57,879 bases of DNA from Spirogloea muscicola (taxonomy: Eukaryota > Streptophyta > Zygnematophyceae > Spirogloeales > Spirogloeaceae): positions 852,007-909,885 of the forward strand of contig WELB01000031.1 of assembly GCA_009602725.1 (NCBI GenBank), given 5' to 3'. Position 1 is the stretch's first letter. Each line of letters opens with the position of its first letter. The notes under the pieces are model-generated. The model had not been told where the DNA came from. It did no database searches and saw only the letters and a program-made list of their open reading frames with translations. This document shows positions 1-9,284 of this stretch, in pieces. The position numbers were made by a program, and so were the translations under genes.

Positions 1-339
1 GGGGGGCATGAAGGGGGGGTTTTGGGGCGGGCGTGTCGGAGGAGGAGGGGGGGAGCCGTTGGGCGCCGCTCCTCCCCTCCCCGCCCGCTGCCCGTGGCGC
101 CAGCGGGCGCCTCGCCTCGCGTGCCGGCCCCCGCTCCCGTCATTTCAAACAACGGCCCCCCGACGGCGTCGCACGGGCCCTCCACCCCCCGGGCGCTGAC
201 CTCACTGACGGCTACCAAGGAAACGCCAGTCGCCAAGCGCCGGTGGCAGAAACTGCAGGTTGCTCTTGTACACTGTGGATCTGAGGCTCCTCACTCGTAC
301 TTATTGAGTGATCCATCCTCCCCCTGTTTTACCATTGCA

Positions 340-520
340 TCCTCAGGCCCCTTTGTAGCTGCTCACCGCTCTTAGCGCTTCCTCTGGCTTCCTCTGGCCC
401 CCTTCTCGTTCTTTGTTCATTCTTTTTTGGGCTGGCTTGTCCAGCCCCTATCCTCTTAGGCCCCTCTGAACCTTTGTGAATTCTTTTTGGGCTGGCTTTT
501 CGCAGCCATTGCCTTACATT
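340..520 (+). mobile_element. LINE 3' UTR fragments
   Basis: Two partial copies of the 3' tail that ends every LINE-like element in this window: a CTTAGCGCTTCC stretch, then TTCATTCTTTTTTGGGCTGG, a short GGGCTGGCN..CCAGCCC stem and an ATGGGCGAGC-like end. The same order is seen at 7,266-7,440 (opposite strand) and 57,720-57,879. No coding sequence remains. The first 200 bases of the window are G- and C-rich runs without recognisable content. Confidence 0.6.
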
Positions 521-639
521 GCAAGAGATAAATGCGCCCGGTGCGCATGAAATTGAAAGGGAGGCCAATTCGAGCCTTACAAAAGTCCTGGTAACGGGGC
601 AATGAGCTGGTTAAAAAAGCGCGGCCAAATTGACTGGTG

Positions 640-690
640 GCTGGGAAAGGCCAGCCCAAAAGAATGGACAAGGTCTGGGGGAGCTTGAGT
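640..690 (-). mobile_element. LINE 3' tail fragment, minus strand
   Basis: GGCTGGGAAAGGCCAGCCC followed by AAAAGAATGGACAAGG is the reverse complement of the LINE 3' UTR stem. An almost identical stretch lies at 57,447-57,490, so both may be copies of one truncated subfamily. Confidence 0.5.
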
Positions 691-779
691 GCAAGTTAAG
701 GGGACGAGCGAGAGCTGTTTCTCCCAAGACTCGCCCCATAGTTGGAGATGGCTGTGATGATCTCCATCGGCTCTCTGTG

Positions 780-979
780 AATAAGACTGTGACTGCAGTC
801 GATGGCCCATACCTGAGAGGTGAGCTGCTGCCTGTCGGCAGCGCCTCAGGGCAAGACTTCCGCTGTGTTTAACACGTGGTGCTTCGCTGTGCTGGGGGTT
901 TGTCTCTAAACCCCAATGATCGAAACCAATAAGGACTTACTGACCCCTGACTGTGCTCTTAAGGGTCAGGGACTTCACA
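780..979 (+). mobile_element. Family G-like LTR, 3' end only
   Basis: The order CCTCAGGGCAAGACTTCCGC, GGGGGTTTGTCTCTAAACCC, CGAAACCAATAAGGAC and an end in CTTCACA matches the last 150 bp of the solo LTR at 40,593-41,527. TTCCGCTGT at 858-866 sits 113 bp before the end, the same spacing as in full-length LTRs. No primer binding site follows, so this is a decayed fragment. Confidence 0.5.
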
Positions 980-1670
980 CAAACAACACGTGTTGGCCAC
1001 CTTCCTTGACATCCTTGACAACAACAGGCTTACTGACGGCGAAGGAACCGATCTTCACCATTGATCGATACAGGTGAACCGGTACTCCTGGGTCGAAGTA
1101 GACTTCGTCAATTGTACTGCGCGCTTGTGATCTCGTCTGTATAACTGGAAATGAAAACTGCCGCCCTGGTACTGACAGAATCATCGGTGTCACCAGGAAG
1201 CCACTTTGTGAACGAGATACTCAAATGCCCAGCAAACAAAGTTTTATGTCTGTCATCTGCATGATGATAAAGGCGGACACTCATAATGATATGATGGGGA
1301 TGGGGATTTGTACCACTAGGAGTTGGCCGTGATTATAATATAGAAAGGGCTTGGCACAGGCCGTACTGGAAGAACTTCGGTAACGACAGAGTGGCATCAC
1401 CTTTACTGAAAACTGGTCGCATGCAAGTTGGCAAGCCAATGCTGGTGGACTCGACACCAATCACAAGCTACCGTCTGATAAGCCTCCCGTTGGCCGTTGT
1501 TCCATGGAAAGGAAACTTGAACACATCAATTTTCCTTTCCATACCTGTAAGTAAAAGAAAACTACGACAGGATAGAAGCGAGGCTTACCTGCTGTTGCTT
1601 CGTCATCTGCCATAAGACCAACTACCATGCAGAAATGATTGACATCAGACAATTTCGATGACAATAATTT
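978..1670 (-). pseudogene. Unidentified spliced coding remnant
   Basis: On the minus strand an open stretch leads to MADDEATAG, split by a possible 44-bp GT-AG intron (1,545-1,588; donor GTAAGC, acceptor TTACAG) and continuing in phase as MERKIDVFKFPFHGTTANGR before a TAG at 1,468-1,470. Reading past the stop, the same frame continues plausibly (IGVESTSIGLPTC...). A second open segment ends with the TGA near 975 (FDPGVPVHLYRSMVKIGSF). The product is not recognised. It could be an old transposon gene or a dead host gene. The intron is short enough to be coincidence. Confidence 0.25.
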
Positions 1671-2399
1671 GGGAGAGTTTGAAGTGGACGATAATTATCG
1701 GCAATATCTAACAATGTTGCCAGATTAGACAAAAGTGCAGCATTTGGGGTGAAGGAGGCATGGTCGTCGAAAGCTTTCAAGATTATATATTATCCTGAGA
1801 CCAATGCCTGCCCGGAGTGCTGAGGACTAAGACATCATCGGCCTGGAGCGAGAATAACATTTCTACAAAGTTGTCGTACCCTTCAACATTCCCACGACAG
1901 GTCCGTTGGTTCTGAATTTGTTTGCAGGCACTGCCACAGACCTTGCAGGTCTCCTTAGGGGCCGCTTCAAGGTTGCGCAACATATATACGTGAACAACGA
2001 CCACGGGTGGTGGGCTCTAGCTAAGCTACAAGACAAATTCAGACAAAAAGTCCGAATGAGACCTTTTTGATCCTCCAACTTTCTCCTTGGTATGTTTTGT
2101 GCAAATGATTCGCTTTTACTTTCCATGTATCGACACGTGGCCTGTTTACGTCTTTTGTCAGTCCGAATACTCTTGTCGACGTCATTTGGCAGTCGACACC
2201 ATCTGCATGAGACCCCCTCAGCTCATTTGACTTCCTAGTGCTGACACAGGGGTACTAAGAGGCCCCCAGGGACTAGCCTGTGGTTCTGATTAAAGAGTTA
2301 TGATGACCTCTGTATGTTCCCGGCTGGCCTCTACTGCCGCTCTATATCTATTATCAGCAGCCTTCTAAGTATCAGAAGCCGCATTTCCATTGACCTGAT
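1671..2399. other. No gene recognised
   Basis: Low-complexity-free, moderately AT-rich sequence. A minus-strand open stretch at 1,783-2,004 contains two CxxC-like cysteine pairs (CKVCGSAC) but no family could be named. It may belong to the same decayed gene as 978-1,670. Confidence 0.3.
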
Positions 2400-2945
2400 G
2401 CAGCGGGCCCTGTTTGCGCACCTTCGCGCACACCCCCATCAGGCGCGGCCGCTCAGGCCCGCTATCCCCCCACTGCCGAGAGCGGGCGGTGGTCGCTGCT
2501 CGGTTCCTGCGTGCTCATGCGCGGTACATGGCGCCGGTGGAGAAGCCGACCCTCGCCAAGGCTGTGGGGTTCCTACTCAAGGACGACCTCTGCGACCGGC
2601 TGTTGTCGGCTTCTTCGACAGGGGGGGTGGTGTGGTTGACATCGCTCCCCATCACGCTGCGCTAACCATGCTGGACGATGTCTCTCCGACGGCCATCCAC
2701 CAGCTTCTGGGCCTTCACCCGCCTGCCTCGTCGGTGTGGTGCAGTGCGAGTGTGGAGCACGCAACGCCAGCGCTGCGGACTTGGCTGTGTACATTCTTAA
2801 CTGTGCAGACGGGAGAGGGACGGAATCGACCTCCTTACGACCTCCTGCGAGATGGCATGTTTGACATTTTCGTGGAGGTCTGTCGTGCCATACCCCGTCA
2901 ACGGCCTATTTGTGTCGGTCTGACTAGGACAGCTGACTTGGCTTA
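2400..2945 (+). pseudogene. LINE-like reverse transcriptase, C-terminal remnant
   Basis: The reading frame ends with a Cys-rich segment followed by RPPYDLLRDGMFDIFVEV. This corresponds to the zinc-knuckle plus (R/H)HDxLRDAM segment of the LINE element at 7,837-8,163 on the other strand (CECGERG...HVLRCSHG...HDRLRDAM). The conserved His and Cys spacing is lost here, and no reverse-transcriptase core is present upstream. The copy is 5'-truncated and decayed. The sequence just downstream recurs at 29,080-29,400, so both come from the same subfamily. Confidence 0.45.
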
Positions 2946-3110
2946 ACACGTGGCCTCCTAGGCTGAATCATCCCACTTTTGTGTGTGATTCACGCTAAGG
3001 ATGGAGGACCACACCTTTCTCTCCGTGGCTTCCCGGCTGGGTCATACACTTGTGTGTGATTCACGCTGAGGATGGAGGACAGCTTCTCTCCCTCTCTTCC
3101 TTCCTCTATT
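2945..3110 (+). repeat. Two tandem units of a GGCTTCCTAGGCTGG repeat
   Basis: Two degenerate units, each with a (C/T)CCTAGGCTG or CCCGGCTGG head, TGTGTGTGATTCACGCT and AAGGATGGAGGACCAC. Related units repeat at 29,160-29,390, together with the same upstream sequence, so this is the 3' region of an interspersed element and not a local satellite. Confidence 0.55.
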
Positions 3111-3119
3111 TCTATTCCT

Positions 3120-3730
3120 TTCGCTTTCTCCTCCCCTCTCTCTCTCAACGACATTAGCAACCTCGACCGCTCATCCAACGCGGACGACAACAACAACATC
3201 AACCGCTCATCAAACGCGGACGACATCAACAACGGAGCGACTACAAGGGCCCAGGCTTACGCACGACGCCAACCGGCCAAAGGCCGTTCACGGCGCAACG
3301 AGGGAAGCCCATCTGCAAGCACCTCAACTACCAACAAGATCGTGAAGGTGGGCGCTACCGAAGCGGTGGCGGAGCGATCGTGGAACGGACGGCTGAAGAT
3401 TACCATCCTACGGTCCAGTCGGCCCCAGGGTCCGTAACGGCCCAGGAAAGTCAGCCATCTAGCTTAGCCAACCAGCGTAGCCAATGGGCGGATCTGGCCT
3501 ATCAGGTAGCGCTTGGGTTTCACCAGGCCGCGCGGCCTCTGCCAGGCAGTCCGCTGGCAATACTCAGCCTCCTGCCGCGCCTGCGCCCACCTACGCCTGC
3601 GTCCACTCGCGCCTGCGGAGAGCGTAGCCCGAGACGAATACGGCGTGCGTGCATAGCGAGCATTGCGCAGACCCGCTGCGACTCCAAGAAGTTAAATATC
3701 ACACAGTCGAATTTCAGCCGTGCTTGACTT
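3120..3730 (+). mobile_element. Element H open-frame remnant
   Basis: A frame reading NLDRSSNADDNNNINRSSNA (about 36-bp internal repeats, 3,160-3,240), then RRNEGSP, TEAVAERSWNGRLKITIL and SLANQRSQW. The part from ARRQPAKGRSRRN onward has a clear homologue on the minus strand at 33,800-34,275 (RSWKGRLKMTILWSSRP). The N-terminal repeats recur at 29,760-29,859, where a family B LTR has cut them. A repeat-borne protein is therefore certain, but its function is unknown. A gag-like protein is one guess. Confidence 0.45.
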
Positions 3731-3929
3731 GTAAACGTGCTGTGATCTTTGCCAACTGACAACAATTGTCGTTATTGGCCTCTTATCAGACCGACCTTCA
3801 TGTCAGCTGGTCAAGGTAGCCAAGATCTTTGTTTGTTTTGTGTATCACGTAGGATAGCACGTCAGAATTTGTCTTCAACTAGACTTATCGACGCCATTTT
3901 GCAGCGACGCCCTTGCGCATGACAGGCTG
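3731..3929. other. No gene recognised
   Basis: AT-richer spacer between element H and the next LINE fragment. It includes a piece (GACGCCATTTTGCAGCGACG) with no other match that I noticed. Confidence 0.3.
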
Positions 3930-4440
3930 GCTACAATTTGGCCTCGGAAACACGTCTGTCTATCCACTCGGCTGGGGGGCTGACGGACGTCACCCGCGGC
4001 ACTTCAATTGGGGGTTCCGCATCATGGCATGTGTCGCGACTACTGGTTTCTTCAACTCCATCAACTACAGCAGATCGGTGGCAGAGGCATGGCATGCAGT
4101 TGGCAAGGCTGCGGGCCGTAAAGAGCATAAGTTTGCAGATCGGACCCCACTGCCGGCGGCTTTGTTGAGCTGGCGATAGACGTGCACGGGGCTTTTGGCA
4201 GTCGGTGGCTGGACATCCTGCGGCGGCTTGCACGGCGGGCCATCGAAACAGCGTAGTGAGCTGCCCGGCTTCAGTGCCTCCGGGTCGCTTGCCCAGGTAT
4301 CCTGCATTCGGATGTCCGTCTCATCTCAGCATTTCCAGGGTCGTGCAGTGCAGTTGCGGGCAAGCCACATTTTGTCCATTCTTTTTTGGCTGGCTTCTGC
4401 CAGCCCCTCTCTTCTATGGGCGAGCTCATTCTTCATTTTG
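3930..4440 (+). pseudogene. LINE-like RT C-terminus with 3' UTR
   Basis: Frameshifted but readable: FNSINYSRSVAEAWHAVGKA, KEHKFAD, then in the next frame AIDVHGAFGSRWLDILRRLA, the block conserved in the copies at 7,404-7,850 (-) and 50,118-50,855 (+). It is followed by TTGTCCATTCTTTTTTGGCT, the stem and ATGGGCGAGC that close the element. At least two frameshifts and an early TAG mark it as dead. Confidence 0.6.
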
Positions 4441-4639
4441 GCTGTTCATTCGGCTGCTCTTTCGTAGGGCTGGCTCTTTTCCAGCGCACCTTGTTCTTAT
4501 TCCAGTGCAGAATCCCCCGACTTGCGGCTGCCGACTAGGGGATACTGCGCTCCCATCCACGGTAGCCACTTGCATCGTGTGAGGCTTCAGCGCCTTTCTG
4601 CCCTCGGGGCCTCGTTCACGTCTTTTGGGCTGGCCAAGT
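4441..4639 (+). mobile_element. Decayed LINE 3' UTR-like sequence
   Basis: Two further CTGGCTCTTTTCCAG / TTTTGGGCTGGCCAAG stems separated by unique sequence suggest one or two more truncated LINE tails inserted next to the previous copy. Confidence 0.35.
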
Positions 4640-5227
4640 GATGGCGGTATGCGGCGACGGGCTGTGGCAGCAGGCAGCAGCAGGGCTGCGTCGGCGGGCT
4701 GCTGCAGCAGGCGGCAGCAGAGCTGCGCCTCTCTTTCGCGGGCTTCACTGATGTTGACCGGGTGACCCGAGTCTGCTCTCAGCCCTACTTGTAGTTCATG
4801 TGCCACCCTCCCAAGGGGTCTCTGGGAGGCTCGTCTCAGGGCCCACCATCGAGAAGGCGAGCTCGACAAGGGGAATCTAGTACAAGGGCAGGCCACGCGG
4901 CTCTCTTCCGGAAGCGCCGCCAGTGGGTCACGGGTGTGGCGCGGCTTCACAGACGCGCCAGACGTGTCGCATACACGTCATAGCGAGCACGGCGGCAGAT
5001 TCAGGGAGATGCCGAGGAGCTCCGCTCTGGGAGGTCCAGGATTCGCCGCCTCTGCTGGAGGCGGCGCGCCTGACGTCATATCGTCAGCAGGCGCGTCACA
5101 CCGCGCGACACCTTGCGCGGTTCTCTCGCGCGTCGCACGCGTCAGTCACGTGCGCGTCAGTGGTTACACGGTGGCGCCTAAGGCGGAGTTGCGGAGTTAA
5201 GCGTCCCGTAACGGCGGGGACGTTACA
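4640..5227 (-). mobile_element. Family G LTR, truncated
   Basis: Read on the minus strand it begins TGTAACGTCCCCGCCGTTAC at 5,227 and runs through GACGCGTGCGACGCGCGAG to a CTG/CAG-rich section. The same order is seen in the complete family G solo LTR at 40,593-41,527. The 3' (U5) end is absent. The first 130 bp are the source of the palindromic mini-element at 30,366-30,510. Confidence 0.6.
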
Positions 5228-6877
5228 GTTTGTGCCACTTTCCAGCTGACCTGCATGGAACGAAACCAGCACAAATGGGATCTGCGTTTTGCTTAACAAA
5301 TGCTATGGTTGGTTCAGCTGCGACTTGAACCATATGATACTGTTTGGCAGCTGTGCTGTTCTTAAGCACGGTGCTCAAATCTACATTCATCTCAAGCAAG
5401 ATCGCTGAAGCTCAAAGAAGGTGGTGTAAAGTTCCTGTTCGACAATTTCCTAGCTGACAACTTAATGTAAACTGTCGCAGTTTCAGCAGTGTTCACTTTT
5501 GTGCAGCAACCTGAGGCTTCGGCAAAGAAAGGTCAACTTCAATTGTTTCCAACCCCTGCACGTTGTTTCTGCTTCGGGTGATTTTCACCCCTCTTGTAAG
5601 GGTTTCTGCTTACATCGGAAGACTCAGGAGTTGGCTCGACAACACAAGCTAAGTGTGAGTAGCCATACTTAATGACTCTTAGCTCATGCTCGTCGTTAAG
5701 CATTCCAGCAAACTCCTCATATTCCTCAAGACCTGCCCGAGCAACAAGAGCTGCAGCTTTATCTTATTCTAGTGTTTAGCATGTATTTGGTAAACAGCAA
5801 GCCGATCAGTCAGCAGCCAAGTACTCATCCGTCTAACGAACTTGGACGTGTCCTTCACAGAGTCAGAATAACTGTAGCCTGCCTGCTAACATTCATATAT
5901 AAGATACAAGCAGGCAATCTAACCACAATCTTTCTCCAACATCGAAATTCGATATGACCCACCCTTCCACGGAAAGCACTAGTGGCATGTGGTGCAAAGC
6001 TGGACAATGCTTATAAATGTGACATGCCTTTTACAATCGCGACAAGTTACAGCAGCACGTGGTTGATACTCTTTAGGTCCATGGTCTACTCTCCGAGGCA
6101 GTGCAGGCAATACAATAGGGGCCTTGGTATTCCCTGATGAGATAATCTTAACAGGAGTGTTCTACTTCCTTCTTGTCTTCGTCCGAAGCTGGCACACCTG
6201 TAAAGCGTTCAACAGATGTTCAAGAACATCATCAATAGTCTCTTATCCAGCATGACCTGGTACACATATTCGAGGTCATAACGAGGTATCTGAAGTTGCT
6301 GCTTGCGCACTTCCAGTAACTGTTGAATTGATTCTCCAGCAACAACACGCAGAGATAGGGTCGCTAGATTTTGATGGCTGATGGTTGAACGTGACTGTTA
6401 TATGATTTCGTCAGACCTATAGTATCAAGCAGTCACAATTCCACTTTCAAGTCGCTTGGACTTCAGACTCTTCTGCTTGATTTGCATGTTAATTTATAAA
6501 TTTCTTAGACAGGCATTTCATTATTTCCTCCACAGGATCCTCTATCTAATCAGGTTCCACTACCGTCTCGGCTGATGTGCAGACGAGGAGGTGGTGTTTA
6601 AGTCTTGGGACTTCTTCTTTGGACCGTCTGAATATGTCACCAGCATCTATGGTGGAGTATGTGGCTAACAGGATCAGCATTCTGATCACGTCTCACCAGG
6701 CTACCTTGTAGGTTATATTCACATAGTCCGGCATCATCATATGCTCGACCTTAGCGAAATATGACACCACCGTTTATGCCTTGGAAATTGAGCGATCTCC
6801 CGGAGCCACGAAATTGTCCTGATGCAAAAGGCCGAGTTGAATGTGTCGCTGCATTCAGACAGGAGATAAGTGCCGCA
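5228..6877 (-). other. Gene-poor stretch with decayed minus-strand coding
   Basis: No intact gene. On the minus strand, 6,380-5,980 contains a readable run (SIQQLLEVRKQQLQIPRYDL...) followed about 90 codons later by CRDC with a shifted ..GMSHL, a possible CCHC zinc knuckle. This arrangement resembles a retroelement gag, but stops and frameshifts are frequent and no family could be assigned. The rest (5,228-5,980 and 6,400-6,877) shows nothing recognisable. Confidence 0.3.
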
Positions 6878-7265
6878 TGTGATGTTCCCTCCGTTTGAGA
6901 GTGCCAACAGTGCCGGTAATCTCACATGATCGCATCGTGTCTACTGTTTGGAAGTCCCAAACGGTACCCATATCTTGGCTCCATCCACTGTATGTAGCTA
7001 AGTACGGTCCGAGGCCCCGGGCTCCGTTTCGCATGTGCTCCGTCCAGGAGGCGCCACTTCGCGCCTCCTTGGAGCCGCCCGAGGCGCCACGTCGCGCCGC
7101 CCAAAGCGCCGCGTCGCGCCTTTTTGGTGCCGCTTAATGTGCACCGCTTCGTGTATCCTTGTACCGCTCAAAGGGCTTCGCTTCGTGTCCCCATTGGTCA
7201 GGCCCGCCCCTCCAGGGAGGACTTTGGTTATCGTCACTCCCTCGGGGGAGGGGTGGCAGATGGAA

Positions 7266-8274
7266 GAAAGAAAGGGCTCGCCCATAGAAAATAGGGGCTG
7301 GAAAAGCCAGCCCAAAACAAAAGAATTAATAAATCACGAGAAGGGGGCCAGGGGAAGCGCTAAGAGAAACAAGAACAAAAAGAAAAAACCAGCTACGAGT
7401 CGCTCAGTAACCCCTGCTAAGCAGCTGCAGATCAGAGAAGCTAGGCTCCTGGAAGTGGGTCCCCTGGCCAGAGCCAGAGGCAGCAGCGAGGGCTCTGCGG
7501 GCGTGCAGGTGCAGCGCGCGAACAATAGACCTCTGCAGCGAAACGGCCACGCGCATGCGGTACACCTGCACGAGCGCCGCCCCGGCTGCAGGAAAGTCCA
7601 CCGGCTCCCTATGGAAGTGGCGGGCGATGGCATGGCGGGCGAGCAGATTGAGCAGCTCGAGCCACCGAGCCCCCAACGCCCCATGGGTGTCAATAGCCAA
7701 CGGGAAGAACTCGTCTTCCCGCAGATGATCAGCATACTTGAGCTCTTTAGCTCTTGAGCTCTTTAGCCCAAGCGGCGCAGGCGACACGTACCCAGCCTTG
7801 TTGGCACATTGGGCAGGGTGTGAGCGGTCGTATGCGTCAGTAGTCACCACGTCCAGGATATGACGTGGCCCGCCCGCCTGTGGGGTGGGCCACCAGGTCT
7901 ACGCGACGAGCGTGGAGACCGTCGGCCCTTTGCTGGAGCGGCATGACGGCGGAGTTCTCCGCTGCCACCGAGAAGCCAGCCCCCACCAGGATGCCATGCA
8001 TCGCATCCCGGAGGCGGTCGTGGGCTGCTGTCCGCTCTCCGCCGTGGGAACAGCGCAGAACATGAGCAGCCAGCTCTCCAGGCTCGGCCCCGCGTTCGCC
8101 ACACTCACACACACTCACCCTGGAGACATGGCGGGGGCAGGCCCAGGAGCCGGTGGACGGCACTACGTAATATATCGTCCGGGAGAGTGAGGGCGTTGTT
8201 GAGGGGGAGGGCCTGGAGCCACGCCGCTGCCCTTGTGGAGAGGCCGCGCGGAGTCTTGCGCGCCTGTGCAGGTC
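7266..8274 (-). mobile_element. LINE-like element, 5'-truncated, 11-bp TSD
   Basis: Flanked by the direct repeat GGCAGATGGAA at 7,255-7,265 and 8,275-8,285. On the minus strand it encodes the C-terminus of a non-LTR reverse transcriptase in two frames. The first part has a zinc-knuckle-like CECGERG..HVLRCSHGGERTAAHDR and RLRDAMHGIL. The second (7,404-7,850) has TTDAYDRSH, ELKYADH, FFPLAIDTHGALGARWLELL and VYRMRVAVSLQRS. It ends with the GGGCTGG..CCAGCCC stem in the 3' UTR. The usual RT core is absent (5' truncation). A frameshift separates the two parts. Confidence 0.85.
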
Positions 8275-8625
8275 GGCAGATGGAACGCTTATCAGTAGTA
8301 GGCAGAGGCCAGATTGCTCAGTCGGACCCGTGACGCCAAGAGATGCAAAGCCCTGCTGCTGCCTGCCGCCGCAGCCGCCGCCACAGCTCTACTGCTGCCG
8401 CCTGCTGCCCGGCTCGTCACCGCAGCTCGTCGCTGCGGGCCTCGCTGGCTTTTTGTAAGTACCATTGCTGCGCCCCTTGCGGGGACAGCTGCTGACCCTC
8501 GGTCGAGTCGCCGCCTTCCGGCGGTGCCTCAGGATAAGACTTCCGCTGCACTATGTGCGCGTATGTGTGCGCTGTGTGCGCTGGCATTCCACTCTGTAAG
8601 GGCTTCGTCTCCAGAACACCCTATG

Positions 8626-9204
8626 TGTAACGAAGTTACATAAATGGAACATCATTATCATGGGAATGATAGCTGAAGGGTATTGAGGAGGCCCTTCATT
8701 GAGGAGGCCAACCACCTCACAAGTTGGGCGAAGGACGACGCGTGATAATGGAGAAAGCGCAAATCTGAACTTCCAACGCGCGACGGCGGCACAAGCCCCA
8801 CTTTGGAATCTGGACTCCTAGTGTTAGAACTCTACTAGGATTAGTATTAGGCACGGGTCCCCGGGTCCCCGGGTCCCCCCAATTGGCGGCGACTCCAGCG
8901 GCGGAGGCGCCGGCCACGGGCGGCCATTTTGTGAGCCCGGCTTGTAGCAAGTGGCCGGACGCTTAATAATCCCATGAGGCCGGAGGCAGGGCTCCGCAAA
9001 TTCTTGATGGGTACTTACAGAGTAGAAGGATGCAGCGTTAGGCCCCTTACCCCTCCTGAAGACGCCTGCGTGACAAACTGTTTACACTCAATCGTTATCT
9101 TATTGCCTTGTCTTGACCCATTGATTGTTTGGCTCGGACCTTTGCTTTGCGACACCAACGCCTTCGGCCTCAGGGAAAGTGCTTGACGATCCTCATTTCT
9201 TACA
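8626..9204 (+). mobile_element. Family C solo LTR, TSD CTATG
   Basis: A 579-bp insertion with TGTAACG..CTTACA ends, flanked by CTATG at 8,621-8,625 and 9,205-9,209, cutting the sequence ACACCCTATG|TCCGAAA of the surrounding family B LTR. TG..CA ends and a 5-bp TSD are the signature of LTR retrotransposon integration; no coding sequence is inside. Only this copy was seen in the window. Orientation is assumed. Confidence 0.8.
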
Positions 9205-9269
9205 CTATGTCCGAAACCCAAACAGGATGTTCTGACCCTAACTGTGTGATTAGGGACAGGGACGTTACA

Positions 9270-9284
9270 TTGGTATCAGAGGAG
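9270..9284 (+). promoter_or_regulatory. Primer binding site, tRNA-iMet type
   Basis: TTGGTATCAGAGGAG directly follows the LTR end TTACA. TGGTATCAGAG is the complement of the initiator-tRNA 3' end used by many plant Ty3/gypsy elements. The same site occurs reversed at 35,467-35,481. Confidence 0.85.

Larger units (their letters stand above)
6878..9269 (+). mobile_element. Family B 5' LTR, split by two later insertions
   Basis: Begins TGTGATGTTCCCTCCG and ends GGGACGTTACA, followed at once by a primer binding site, so it is a 5' LTR. Removing the LINE (7,266-8,274) and the solo LTR (8,626-9,204) with one TSD copy each leaves about 790 bp, close to the 823-830 bp of the LTR pair at 34,286-36,304. 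Both insertions carry clean TSDs, which fixes the order: family B first, LINE and family C later. Confidence 0.85.

Noticed and set aside
8626-9204. Family C as a DNA transposon with GTGTAA/TTACAC inverted ends
   Set aside because: A 5-bp TSD with TG..CA ends fits LTR integration better; the alternative is noted in the finding.
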